DNA of 64,000 nt. It comes from Geminicoccus sp036263595. Its GTDB lineage: Bacteria; Pseudomonadota; Alphaproteobacteria; Geminicoccales; Geminicoccaceae. Shown here in pieces: positions 8,820 to 16,797 of the stretch. Under the pieces are notes generated by a model. It was not told the DNA's origin and did not search any database. It saw only the letters and a list, made by a program, of their open reading frames with translations. The position numbers and the translations under genes were made by a program. The stretch covers positions 19,788 to 83,787 of the forward strand of contig NZ_DATAGQ010000200.1 of NCBI RefSeq assembly GCF_036263595.1, written 5' to 3'. Numbering within the stretch: the first letter of the stretch is position 1; every line of letters begins with the position of its first letter.

Positions 8820-9005
8820 TCAGCCGCCACCGATCCCGCTGATCACCTTGCCGCTGCCGCCACATTCGGAACAGCGCTGACCGTCGAATTCGCCACTGCC
8901 CATGCATTTCGGGCAGATGTCCTCGCCGGTGCCAGGCGTGCCGGGAGGTGCATCGTCGCCTGGATTGGGCGCCGTGTCCTGCTGCTGGATTGCGTTCTCT
9001 TCCAT
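8820..9005 (-). CDS. Small zinc-ribbon protein with two CxxCxGxG motifs
   Basis: 61 residues. The acidic, glutamine-rich N-terminus (MEENAIQQQD) is followed by CPKCMGSGEF and CSECGGSGKV, two DnaJ-type CxxCxGxG motifs that together would bind one zinc ion, and a glycine-rich tail. I chose the ATG at 9005 because an AGGAGG stands 6 bases upstream; a longer frame back to 9071 has no comparable ribosome site. Similar tiny CxxCxGxG proteins are annotated as hypothetical or as chaperone-like zinc fingers; no function can be assigned. It lies between the HAD phosphatase and the ProC-like pseudogene on the same strand. Confidence 0.7.
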   Translation of the reverse strand: MEENAIQQQDTAPNPGDDAPPGTPGTGEDICPKCMGSGEFDGQRCSECGGSGKVISGIGGG

Positions 9006-9051
9006 CTCCGCCTCCTGATCGCCTGCCCGAACCGGGGATCGGACAAGCATC

Positions 9052-9088
9052 CTGCCGGTGGGTTCATCCATCTTAAGCCCACCGGCAG
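9052..9088 (-). repeat. 11-bp inverted repeat between HAD phosphatase and zinc-ribbon gene
   Basis: CTGCCGGTGGG (9052-9062) pairs perfectly with CCCACCGGCAG (9078-9088) around a 15-base loop. It lies 20 bases after the HAD stop on the minus strand, with no T-run behind it. It may be an mRNA 3' stabiliser or a weak terminator. Confidence 0.5.
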
Positions 9089-9107
9089 CGGCGAAGTTCC
9101 GACCGTG

Positions 9108-9941
9108 TCAGCCAGCCGGGAGGATGAACCGCTCGATCGCCCGGGCGATCCCGTCCTCTTCGTTGGTCGTGGTGACGTAGGTCGCCTCTGCCTTCACCTC
9201 GTCGAATGCCTGCCCCATCGCGATCGAGAGGGCGGCGCGGCGGAACATCGGCACATCGTTGGGCGCGTCGCCGATCACGGCTACCCGATCCACCGGCAGG
9301 CCCATCACCTCGGCGAGTGCTGCCACGCCATGCCCTTTGTCCGCCTCCGGATGCGTCACGTCGAGATAATAGGCCTGCGAGCGCACGGCATGGGCCCGCT
9401 CGCCGAGCAGGCCGGCAAGTTCGCCCTCCAGCCCTGCCAGCCTGGGATGATCGCTGCTTGCGCCGACGATCTTGTCGATCCGGGTGATGCCGGCGAAGTC
9501 CGGGACGATCGTCGGCTCGAACCCGACAGCGCGGCGCTCGCGCGGCACGAACTCGCCATCCGGATCGCGGGTGATCCACTTCCCGTCGGCGAACACCCAG
9601 ATCTCGACCTGCGCGCGGTCGAGGAACTCCAGCGCCAGGCCGGCCGCCTCGTCGGAGAGGTGCTTGGCCATCGCGATCGTGCCGTCAGCCCTGGTGATCG
9701 TGCCGCCGTTGAAGGCGGCGGTCGGCTGGTCGATCCTGAGCGTCTCGATGGGGTAGCGCATCCCGCGGGCCGGGCGCGCGCTGATGATGCTGAAATGGAT
9801 GCCGGCATCGCGCAGGCGCGTGACCGCCTCGATCGTCGCAGGCGCGATTGTCTTGTCCGGACGCACCAGCGTCCCGTCGATGTCCGACACGAGCAGGCCG
9901 ATATTCGGCCGCCCATTCCCACCCTCGCTGGTGCTGGCCAC
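9108..9941 (-). CDS. Cof-type HAD-superfamily sugar-phosphate phosphatase
   Basis: 277 residues (GTG start). HAD motif I is SDIDGTLV near the N-terminus (nucleophile and acid aspartates), motif II is in ISARP, the motif III lysine in KGHGVAAL, and motif IV is GDAPNDVPMF. The large alpha/beta cap between motifs II and III places it in the Cof/IIB group, which dephosphorylates sugar phosphates, nucleotide cofactors or similar small phosphates. The specific substrate cannot be read from the sequence. It is the first gene of a minus-strand run with the zinc-ribbon protein and the ProC-like pseudogene. Confidence 0.88.
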   Translation of the reverse strand: MASTSEGGNGRPNIGLLVSDIDGTLVRPDKTIAPATIEAVTRLRDAGIHFSIISARPARGMRYPIETLRIDQPTAAFNGGTITRADGTIAMAKHLSDEAAGLALEFLDRAQVEIWVFADGKWITRDPDGEFVPRERRAVGFEPTIVPDFAGITRIDKIVGASSDHPRLAGLEGELAGLLGERAHAVRSQAYYLDVTHPEADKGHGVAALAEVMGLPVDRVAVIGDAPNDVPMFRRAALSIAMGQAFDEVKAEATYVTTTNEEDGIARAIERFILPAG

Positions 9942-10019
9942 GTCCGCACGTCCCTTGCTGGTCGCGGCCGTCCGCCGCAGCTTCTTCTTAGCTTCTGCCT
10001 CCCGCTGCGTCTCCTGCCT

Positions 10020-10610
10020 TCAGGCGCGACCGCCGGCAGGAGACAGGAGCCCTCGCTGCATCATCACCACGTCCACCGGCTCGCCGGCCTTCTCGCCGGC
10101 GCCCGGCAGGAAGCCGCAGGGCTTGAAGCCGCAGGCCTCGTGCAGGCCGATCGACGCGCGGTTCCTGGCATCGCCGATCACGGCGATCATCTGCCGGTAT
10201 CCGCGTGCGGCGCAAACGTCGCAGAGTGCGTCGAGCAGATGGCGTCCGACGCCCTGCCCACGCGCCGCAGCCGCGACATGGATCGAATCCTCGACCGTGT
10301 GCCGATAGGCCGACAGCGCACGGAACGGCCGGGCATGCGCATAGCCGAGCACCCGCCCGTCGGGGTCCGCCGCGACCAGCCAGGGCAGATCCGCCGCGCG
10401 CACGGCGGCAAAGCGCGCGGCCATCGCGGCATAATCCGGCGCGATCTCCTCCCAGCTCCCGAGGCCCGCCGCCAGCTGCTCGGCATAGATGGCGACGATC
10501 GCCGGGAGGTCCGCCTCGGTGGCAAGGCGAAGGTTGGCCGTCGGTTCGGTCCTGGTGACCGGACGAACGGCAAGGTGGCCGGCAGGGCCGGCACCTGGAA
10601 CAAGGGACAT
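10020..10610 (-). CDS. GNAT N-acetyltransferase, phosphinothricin acetyltransferase-like
   Basis: 196 residues. The GNAT core spans about 30-185: a start LRLATEADLPAIVAIY, the WEEIAPDY region found in PAT/YncA-like enzymes, the acetyl-CoA pyrophosphate-binding loop AAAARGQGVGRHLL, and GLHEACGFKPCGFLPG near the end. The ATG at 10610 is preceded by GAGGAGG at good spacing, and was preferred over an upstream extension. Members acetylate free amino groups of amino acids or analogues such as phosphinothricin or methionine sulfoximine; the real substrate is unknown. It lies downstream of ornithine decarboxylase on the same strand, so a polyamine or amino-acid substrate is possible but unproven. Confidence 0.85.
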   Translation of the reverse strand: MSLVPGAGPAGHLAVRPVTRTEPTANLRLATEADLPAIVAIYAEQLAAGLGSWEEIAPDYAAMAARFAAVRAADLPWLVAADPDGRVLGYAHARPFRALSAYRHTVEDSIHVAAAARGQGVGRHLLDALCDVCAARGYRQMIAVIGDARNRASIGLHEACGFKPCGFLPGAGEKAGEPVDVVMMQRGLLSPAGGRA

Positions 10611-10695
10611 GGCATCCTCCTCGTCGGGCCGGCTCGGCCGGACAAAGACGGATCGATCGGGACAGCGGCCGATCAGCCGATCGGAACGGAAAAGG

Positions 10696-11823
10696 TCACA
10701 CGCAGCGGCAGGCCAGCGGCGCGAAGCCGTTGAAGGCGACGCTGGCATAGGTCGTGGTATAGGCACCGGTGCCATGGATCTGCACGCGGTCGCCCGCGGT
10801 CAGGTCGGACGGCAAGCGGTAGTCGCTCTTCTCGTACAGCACGTCGGCGCTGTCGCAGGTGGGACCGGCGATCACCACGCGGCGCTCTGGCCCCTGGCGG
10901 TCGGTGGTGATCCGGTAGCGGATCGCCTCGTCCATGGTCTCGGCCAAGCCGCCGAACTTGCCGACGTCCAGGAACACCCACGGCCGCCCGTCCGCATCGC
11001 CCTTTTCGGCGACCAGCACGACCTCGGACACCAGCAGCCCGCAATCGCCGACCAGGCCGCGGCCGGGCTCGATGATGGTCTGCGGCAACCGGTTGCCGAA
11101 ATGCCGGATCAGGCTGGCATGGATCGCCTGGCCGTAGGCCTCGGCCGCCGGCACGTCCTCGAGATAGGCGGTGGGGAAGCCGCCACCCATGTTGACCAGG
11201 CCCAGCCGGATTCCGTCCGCCTCGAGCGTGGTGAAGATGGCGGCGGCCTCTGCGATCGCCCCGTCCCAGGCTTCCACGTTCTTCTGCTGCGAGCCGACAT
11301 GGAAGCTGACGCCCCACGGCACCACGCCCAGCGCCACGGCCTTGCGGAGCAGGTCCACGGCCATCGAAGGCACGCAGCCGAACTTGCGCGACAGCGGCCA
11401 TTCGGCCCCGGCGCCATCGGTCAGGATCCGGCAGAACACCTTGGCGCCAGGTGCAGCGCGCGCAATCTTCTCCAGTTCCGACAGGCTGTCGAACGCGAAC
11501 AGCGGCACGCCCAGCCGGAAGGCCTGCGCGATGTCGCGCTCCTTCTTGATGGTGTTGCCGAACGAGATCCTGGACGCATCGATGCCGGTCGCGAGCGCCA
11601 TCTCGATCTCCGGGACCGAGGCGCAGTCGAACGAGCTGCCGAGCGAGGCGACGCGCTCCATGATCTCAGGCGCCGGGTTGGCCTTCATCGCGTAGTAGAT
11701 CGCGGTGTCCGGCATGGCGGCGCGAAGTGCTTGGAAATTTGCTTCGACGCGATCCACGTCGATCAGGAGGCACGGCGTGGCGTAGTCGAGTTCGCGCGCC
11801 GCACGCGCCAGCTTCTGGTTCAT
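10696..11823 (-). CDS. Ornithine decarboxylase, PLP fold-type III
   Basis: 375 residues, of the eukaryotic-like ODC/DAP-decarboxylase family. The PLP-binding lysine is in YYAMKANPAP near residue 48; HVGSQ, the phosphate-binding glycine loop NMGGGFPTAY, and the catalytic cysteine block GPTCDSADVLYE (the WGPTCDGLD equivalent) are all present. It decarboxylates ornithine to putrescine in the cytoplasm. Related short ODCs also accept lysine, so lysine/ornithine decarboxylase is the alternative. The ATG is preceded by GGAGG about 11 bases away. It is followed by the GNAT acetyltransferase after an 85-base gap. Confidence 0.92.
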   Translation of the reverse strand: MNQKLARAARELDYATPCLLIDVDRVEANFQALRAAMPDTAIYYAMKANPAPEIMERVASLGSSFDCASVPEIEMALATGIDASRISFGNTIKKERDIAQAFRLGVPLFAFDSLSELEKIARAAPGAKVFCRILTDGAGAEWPLSRKFGCVPSMAVDLLRKAVALGVVPWGVSFHVGSQQKNVEAWDGAIAEAAAIFTTLEADGIRLGLVNMGGGFPTAYLEDVPAAEAYGQAIHASLIRHFGNRLPQTIIEPGRGLVGDCGLLVSEVVLVAEKGDADGRPWVFLDVGKFGGLAETMDEAIRYRITTDRQGPERRVVIAGPTCDSADVLYEKSDYRLPSDLTAGDRVQIHGTGAYTTTYASVAFNGFAPLACRCV

Positions 11824-11946
11824 CGATCGGGGAACCTCCGGAGGGGAAGTGAAGGAATGGCGCGCACAGGGCCCCGCAGGGACGCGGTTTGCCCGTCGCT
11901 TGCTCTGGTCTGGAGAAAGGGCCGGCGCGGGCCAGGCCCTGGGCGA

Positions 11947-12279
11947 TCAGGAAGGGAGCGTGTTTTCCGGCCGCTTGGCGGCCCGCTTACTGGGCTCGGC
12001 CCGCTCGGCGCTCACGGCCCGTTCGAGCTTGTCCAGCCGCCGCTCGATGGCCGCGAACCGCTCGATCACCGAGGGTTCCGACGGTGGCAGGCTGTCGGCG
12101 ACCGCCTGCTCGACCAGCTGCGACAGCCAGGCACCCATGGTCAGGTCCGCTGCCCACGCCGCCTCGGCCGCCGCCTTCTGTAGACGGGCCGGCACGCCAC
12201 GCACCGTCCAGCGATCGCCCTGCTCCGTCTTCACGGTCTGGGGCCTCGCACGCGGCGCCTTGTCGTCCTTCTTGCCCAT
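11947..12279 (-). CDS. Small ribbon-helix-helix-like protein
   Basis: 110 residues. The segment WTVRGVPARLQKAAAEAA followed by ADLTMGAWLSQLV has the pattern of the RHH-like module (GV..E.R.AA..AA...GMTLGEWL) found at the N-termini of several alphaproteobacterial regulators and polar-localisation proteins. It is followed by a charged, coiled-coil-prone tail (IERFAAIERRLDKLERAV). The ATG at 12279 was preferred to the longer frame from 12396 because a GGGAG lies upstream and family-like sequence begins there. It may bind DNA or mediate oligomerisation; no partner is visible. It is divergent from the znu operon, so the Zur-like box at 12462 lies upstream of both. Confidence 0.6.
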   Translation of the reverse strand: MGKKDDKAPRARPQTVKTEQGDRWTVRGVPARLQKAAAEAAWAADLTMGAWLSQLVEQAVADSLPPSEPSVIERFAAIERRLDKLERAVSAERAEPSKRAAKRPENTLPS

Positions 12280-12461
12280 CCACGATTCTCCCGTCGGCGG
12301 ACATGTCTGCCATGGCTGCCGAACGCGAGGATGCATGTAGGGCCACCATCTGCCCGTTGCAAGAGAAATGTCTGCCACGTCTGCCATGTCGGACATTTCC
12401 TCCGAATCGAGCGCTCAGGGAGCTCTGGATTTCAATGGCCCTATGCCCTAAGGAACGTCAC

Positions 12462-12474
12462 GTTATAACATAAC
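12462..12474. promoter_or_regulatory. Zur-like operator upstream of znu operon
   Basis: GTTATAACATAAC is a GTTAT-N3-ATAAC inverted repeat in an otherwise GC-rich stretch. Proteobacterial Zur boxes have this AT-rich GTTAT...ATAAC form. It lies 35 bases before the small peptide and 160 before znuC. Zinc-dependent repression of znuCBA is inferred. Confidence 0.6.
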
Positions 12475-12508
12475 ATCGACAGCTTGCTGACCAACTCGAC
12501 CAGGACCC

Positions 12509-12637
12509 ATGCCCTCCTCCCAGCCCAGGCAACACCTGTCCCTCCTCCATCGCGCCGCCACCGACCGGCTGATCCCGGTCGCAGTGATCGTGCTGGGCCT
12601 CTGGATCGCCGTCGCCTGGGCGACCGGCCTGTGGTGA
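12509..12637 (+). CDS. Small single-span membrane peptide, coupled to znuC
   Basis: 42 residues from an ATG: a polar N-terminus (MPSSQPRQHLSLL), then one predicted membrane segment from about residue 21 (LIPVAVIVLGLWIAVAWAT). Its TGA overlaps the GTG start of znuC as GTGA, the same coupling seen within the operon. It follows the Zur-like box directly. I recognise no family. It could be a genuine small zinc-transport accessory protein or a leader whose translation opens the znuC start; conservation in relatives would decide. Confidence 0.55.
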   Translation: MPSSQPRQHLSLLHRAATDRLIPVAVIVLGLWIAVAWATGLW

Positions 12638-13398
12638 CGGGCTCATCCTCCCCGGTGCGCCCCGGCGTGCGGCTCCATAGCCTGACCCTGGCCTATCGCC
12701 GCCACCCCGCCGTGCACCATTTGTCCGGGCACTTCGCGCCAGGATCGCTCACGGCCGTGGTCGGCCCGAACGGTGCCGGCAAGTCGACGCTGCTCAAGGG
12801 CATCATGGGCACGCTCAGGCCGGATTCCGGGCAGCTCGTGCTGGAGGGCATCGACCGGCGCGACATCGCCTACCTGCCGCAGATCGCCGAGCTCGACCGG
12901 AGCTTTCCGATCGACGTGCTCGACCTGGTGGCGCTGGGGGCCTGGCGCAAGGTCGGCGCGTTCGGGCGGCTGGCCGGCAGGCACCGCGACCGGGCACACG
13001 ATGCGATCGCGGCCGTGGGCCTGGAAGGCTTCGAGCGTCGCCCCATCGCCACCCTGTCGGGCGGCCAGCTGCAGCGCGCCCTGTTCGCCCGCATGCTGCT
13101 CCAGGATGCCCGCCTCCTCCTGCTCGACGAGCCCTTCACCGCGATCGACGCGCGGACGACCCGCGACCTCTTGGCGCTCATCCATCGCTGGCACGACGAG
13201 GAGCGTACGATCATCGCGGTGCTTCACGACCTGGAACTGGTCCGCGAGCATTTCCCCGATGCGCTGCTGATCGCGCGCGAGCAGGTCGCCTGGGGTCCCA
13301 CCGCCGAGGTCCTCAAGCCCGAAAACCTCCTGGCCGCCCGGCGGATGAGCGAAGCCTGGGACGAGACGGCCGCGCCCTGCCATGAGCACGCGGCATGA
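12634..13398 (+). CDS. znuC: ZnuC-like ATPase of a zinc/manganese ABC transporter
   Basis: 254 residues. Walker A is GPNGAGKST, the signature LSGGQLQRALFARML, Walker B LLLLDEPFTAID, and the H-loop is VLHDLELV. The GTG at 12634 was chosen because it overlaps the small upstream peptide's stop and starts the protein close to the family N-terminus; the longer frame upstream is the shadow of the peptide. It powers zinc uptake with ZnuB and ZnuA encoded directly downstream, and its stop overlaps the znuB start. The metal is judged from ZnuA's histidine-rich loop and the Zur-like box; manganese is the alternative. Confidence 0.88.
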   Translation: MTGSSSPVRPGVRLHSLTLAYRRHPAVHHLSGHFAPGSLTAVVGPNGAGKSTLLKGIMGTLRPDSGQLVLEGIDRRDIAYLPQIAELDRSFPIDVLDLVALGAWRKVGAFGRLAGRHRDRAHDAIAAVGLEGFERRPIATLSGGQLQRALFARMLLQDARLLLLDEPFTAIDARTTRDLLALIHRWHDEERTIIAVLHDLELVREHFPDALLIAREQVAWGPTAEVLKPENLLAARRMSEAWDETAAPCHEHAA

Positions 13399-14264
13399 TC
13401 GGCGCCTACCTGCTCGACCCGTTCCTCGACTACGGGTTCATGCGCCGTGCCCTAGTCGGCTGCCTGGCCCTGTCGCTCGGCGCCTGCCCGCTCGGCGTCA
13501 TCCTGGTGCTCCGCCGCATGAGCCTGGTCGGCGATGCGATGGCCCATGCCATCCTGCCCGGCGCGGCCGTGGGCTTCCTGGTGGCCGGCCTGTCCCTGGT
13601 CGCCATGACGATCGGCGGCGTGGTGACCGGCCTGGCCGTGGCGATCCTGGCGGGTCTCGTCTCCAGGTTCACGCCGCTGCGTGAGGATGCGAGCTTCGCC
13701 GCCTTCTACCTGGTTTCGCTGGGCCTGGGCGTGCTGCTCGTTTCCATGCGCGGCTCCAGCGTCGACCTGCTCCACGTCCTGTTCGGCACGGTTCTGGCGC
13801 TGGACAACCCGGCCCTGTTTCTGATGGCGTCAATCGCCTCGCTCACCCTCGTCACGCTGGCGCTCATCTACCGCCCGCTCATCGTCGAGTGCCTGGACCC
13901 GGGCTTCCTGCGCTCCGTCGGTGGTGGCGGCACGGCCGCCCACATGATCTTCCTGACCCTGGTTGTCCTGAATCTGGTCGGCGGGTTCCAGGCGCTGGGC
14001 ACGCTGATGGTGGTAGGCATCATGATGCTGCCGGCCGCGGCCGCCAGGTTCTGGTCGGAGACCGTGCCCGGCCAGATGATCGTGGCGACCCTGTTCGGCT
14101 TCGTCGCCTGCGTCGCGGGCCTGCTGATCTCCTACCACGAGGAGTTGCCGGCCTCTCCCTCCATCATCCTGTCCGCCGGCATCCTCTACGGCGCGTCGAT
14201 CCTGCTGGGCCGCCACGGCAGCGTCGCCAACGCCGCGCTCCGGCTCCGCCATCTCCAACGCTGA
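13395..14264 (+). CDS. znuB: ZnuB-like membrane permease of a zinc ABC transporter
   Basis: 289 residues, ABC-3 permease family, with about eight hydrophobic segments. The motif RRMSLVGDAMAHAILPGAA near residues 40-58 is the family block thought to contact the ATPase, and TLMVVGIMMLPAAAARFW is the conserved C-terminal-half block. The start ATG overlaps the znuC stop. It forms the inner-membrane channel for zinc. The 3' end is 20 bases before the znuA start, so all three transporter genes are one transcript. Confidence 0.9.
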   Translation: MIGAYLLDPFLDYGFMRRALVGCLALSLGACPLGVILVLRRMSLVGDAMAHAILPGAAVGFLVAGLSLVAMTIGGVVTGLAVAILAGLVSRFTPLREDASFAAFYLVSLGLGVLLVSMRGSSVDLLHVLFGTVLALDNPALFLMASIASLTLVTLALIYRPLIVECLDPGFLRSVGGGGTAAHMIFLTLVVLNLVGGFQALGTLMVVGIMMLPAAAARFWSETVPGQMIVATLFGFVACVAGLLISYHEELPASPSIILSAGILYGASILLGRHGSVANAALRLRHLQR

Positions 14265-14283
14265 TCCATTGGGGAAGCTTTCC

Positions 14284-15231
14284 ATGCTCATCCGCCGCAC
14301 CGTGCTGGCGCTTGTCGTCGGCCTTCCGCTTGCCAACGGCGCCGCCTATGCCGACGACGGGCCGCTCCCCGTCGTCGCCAGCTTCTCGATCCTGGGCGAC
14401 ATGGTGCAGGAGATCGGCGGCAGCCGCGTCGCGTTGACGACCCTGGTCGGCCATGACGGGGATGCGCATGTCTACGAGCCGACCCCTACCGACGCGAAGA
14501 CCCTCGCCGCCGCCCGGCTGCTGGTCGTGAACGGGCTGCATTTCGAAGGCTGGCTGCCGCGGCTGACCGACGCTGCCGGTTTTGCCGGCGAAACCGTGGT
14601 GGCGTCGGCCGGCATCGTGCCGCGCAGCTTCGGCGACCATGCCGAGGAGCACCATGACGAATCCGAGGAAGCCCATGCCGACGACGATCATGGTCATGGC
14701 GCGGTCGATCCGCATGCCTGGCAGGACCTCGCGAACGGGGTGATCTATGCCCGCAACATCGGCGCAGGCCTCGCCAAGGCCGATCCCGCTCATGCGGCCG
14801 AGTATGCGAAGGCCACCGAGGCCTATGTCGCGCGCCTCCAGGCGCTGGATGCGGACGTGAAAGCCAGACTGTCGGCGGTGCCCGACGAACGGCGCAAGGT
14901 CGTGACGTCGCACGATGCGTTTGGCTATTTCAGTGCCGCCTACGGCGTCACCTTCATCGCCCCGGTCGGCACCTCCACCGACGCCGAGGCGTCGGCAGCC
15001 GACGTTGCCCGGATCATCGACCAGATCAGGCGGGAGAAGATCGCCGCGGTGTTCGTCGAGAACGTCACCAACACGAAGCTGGTCGACCAGATCTCGAGCG
15101 AGACCGGCGCGACGGTGGGCGGCGCGCTCTACTCGGATGCCCTGTCCGGCCCGGACGGTCCGGCGGCAACCTACGAGAAAATGTTCGACTGGAACGTCAC
15201 GCAGCTCACCCAGGCCATGACCGGCAGTTGA
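14284..15231 (+). CDS. znuA: ZnuA-like periplasmic zinc-binding protein
   Basis: 315 residues, cluster A-I metal-binding protein. The signal peptide is MLIRRTVLALVVGLPLANG...AYA. Metal-ligand histidines sit in GDAHVYEPTP, VDPHAWQDL and VTSHDAFGYF, and a histidine/acid-rich loop (EEHHDESEEAHADDDHGHG, about residues 123-141) is the mark of zinc-specific ZnuA. I start at the ATG at 14284, with GGGGAAG upstream, rather than the TTG five codons earlier. It captures Zn(II) in the periplasm and hands it to ZnuBC. Confidence 0.92.
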   Translation: MLIRRTVLALVVGLPLANGAAYADDGPLPVVASFSILGDMVQEIGGSRVALTTLVGHDGDAHVYEPTPTDAKTLAAARLLVVNGLHFEGWLPRLTDAAGFAGETVVASAGIVPRSFGDHAEEHHDESEEAHADDDHGHGAVDPHAWQDLANGVIYARNIGAGLAKADPAHAAEYAKATEAYVARLQALDADVKARLSAVPDERRKVVTSHDAFGYFSAAYGVTFIAPVGTSTDAEASAADVARIIDQIRREKIAAVFVENVTNTKLVDQISSETGATVGGALYSDALSGPDGPAATYEKMFDWNVTQLTQAMTGS

Positions 15232-15327
15232 TCCTTCGATTCTTCATCTTGAACCTCCGGCTGGGCGTAATCTACAGTACCACCAGTGAATAGGGTCGAG
15301 CGAGACCAGGGCCGGCCAGGAGGGGCG

Positions 15328-15819
15328 ATGCGTCTGATAACAGCAATGGCCGCGGTGTTGCTGGCACTTGGCGCGACCGACGCGAAGGCAGCGGATGATC
15401 CACTGGCGCGTGGCGAGTACTTGGCAAAGATCATGGACTGCGGCGGCTGCCATACGACCGGCGTCTTTCTCGGCAAGCCGGACCCGGCGCGCTACCTGGC
15501 CGGCTCCGAAGTCGGCTTCATGATCCCTGGACTGGGCATCTTCTATCCGCCCAACCTGACGCCCGATCCTGCCACCGGCCTCGGCGAGTGGAGTGTCGAG
15601 GACATCGTCAGGGCAGTACGCATGGGCGTTCGGCCGGATGGCCGCGAGCTGGCGCCCGCCATGCCCTGGCGCTCCTATGCCGCGCTGACCGACGATGACG
15701 CCATGGCGCTGGCCACCTACCTGAAGAGCCTGCCGGCCATCAACCAGCCGGAGCCGCCCATGGTGGGACCCGACGAGAAGGCGCCGGCACCCTATCTGAC
15801 AGTCGTCCCGCCGGCCTGA
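15328..15819 (+). CDS. Periplasmic c-type cytochrome
   Basis: 163 residues with a cleavable signal peptide (MRLITAMAAVLLALGATDAKA) and one haem c site, MDCGGCH (CxxCH). A candidate axial methionine is in PAMPWRSYAALTDDDAMAL, followed by ATYLKSLP. This MPW...DDD.A...YLKSLP ending is typical of cytochrome domains associated with alcohol or aldehyde dehydrogenases. The ATG at 15328 has AGGAGGGG just upstream. No dehydrogenase partner is adjacent, so its electron donor is unknown. Confidence 0.85.
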   Translation: MRLITAMAAVLLALGATDAKAADDPLARGEYLAKIMDCGGCHTTGVFLGKPDPARYLAGSEVGFMIPGLGIFYPPNLTPDPATGLGEWSVEDIVRAVRMGVRPDGRELAPAMPWRSYAALTDDDAMALATYLKSLPAINQPEPPMVGPDEKAPAPYLTVVPPA

Positions 15820-15871
15820 GAACGGTCTCCCGGACGCCTTCGTCAGACACGCAGGCGAGCCGGGAGAAGGC

Positions 15872-16675
15872 ATGCTGGCGATAGACCAGGTCGTCCAACA
15901 GCTCCGGATACTGGGCGTCGGCGATGGCGGCGTCCTTCTGGCGCACACGTCGTTCCGCGCGGTGCGCCCGATCGAAGGTGGCCCGCTCGGCCTGATCCAG
16001 GCGCTGCGGACGGCCCTCGGCCCAAACGGGACGCTGGTCATGCCGTCCTGGACCGGGAATGACGACGAACCGTTCGATCCGAAGACCACGCCCGCGGCGC
16101 CGGACCTGGGCGTGGTCGCCGACAGTTTCTGGCGCCTGCCCGGTGTCTTGCGCAGCGGTCACCCGTTCGCCTGTGCGGCCGCCGGGCCAGAGGCGGCACG
16201 GATCACATCCGGCCCCCTCCCCCTTTCACCCAACGAGCCGGACGGACCGATCGGCCAGGTCCACGCCCTGGACGGCCACGTGCTCCTGCTGGGCGTCGGT
16301 CACGACAGCAACACGACCCTCCATCTGGCGGAGGTGCTGGCCGGGGTTCCCTACCGGGTCCCCAAGCACTGCACCGTTCTTCGTGACGGCCGTCCCGTCC
16401 GCATCGAGTACGCCGAGAACGACCATTGCTGCGCGCGCTTCGCCCTTGCGGACGCGTGGCTGCGGGAGCGCGGGCTGCAGTCGGAAGGGCAGGTCGGCCA
16501 AGGACCGGCACGGCTCGTCCGTGCGCGGGTCATGGTCGAGGTCGCGCTGGAACGGCTGGCCGTGGACCCGCTGCTGTTCCTCCATCCTGCCGGCACAGGA
16601 TGCGAGGAGTGCGACGAGGCTCATCGAAGCGTCGTCGCCGGTGCTCGCAGCCGCGCGATCAATCTAGCGAAGTAA
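15872..16675 (+). CDS. AAC(3)-family (Antibiotic_NAT) N-acetyltransferase
   Basis: 267 residues, the typical size of aminoglycoside 3-N-acetyltransferases. Family blocks are HTSFRAVRPIEGGPLGLI, LGPNGTLVMPSWTG, RSGHPFACAAAGP and LGVGHDSNTTLHLAE. The AAC(3)/FrbF/YokD fold transfers acetyl from acetyl-CoA to an amine, in some members the 3-amino group of 2-deoxystreptamine aminoglycosides. Environmental homologues often have no tested resistance activity, so resistance is not claimed. It stands alone between the cytochrome and the YihY protein, with no mobile element near it and base composition like its neighbours. Confidence 0.85.
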   Translation: MLAIDQVVQQLRILGVGDGGVLLAHTSFRAVRPIEGGPLGLIQALRTALGPNGTLVMPSWTGNDDEPFDPKTTPAAPDLGVVADSFWRLPGVLRSGHPFACAAAGPEAARITSGPLPLSPNEPDGPIGQVHALDGHVLLLGVGHDSNTTLHLAEVLAGVPYRVPKHCTVLRDGRPVRIEYAENDHCCARFALADAWLRERGLQSEGQVGQGPARLVRARVMVEVALERLAVDPLLFLHPAGTGCEECDEAHRSVVAGARSRAINLAK

Positions 16676-16797
16676 TCACACTTCCCCGCGAACCGCACGC
16701 CTCTCCGCATGTTAACGACAAGACCGGACGATGCCGCGGCAGCACTGCCTGCGGTCGTGACGGTGCGTGGCGAACTGCGGACGGGGGCTGCGACTTC

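Noticed and set aside
15872..16675. Calling the AAC(3)-family gene an acquired antibiotic-resistance gene
   Set aside because: Composition matches its neighbours and no mobile element is near; family membership alone does not show resistance.
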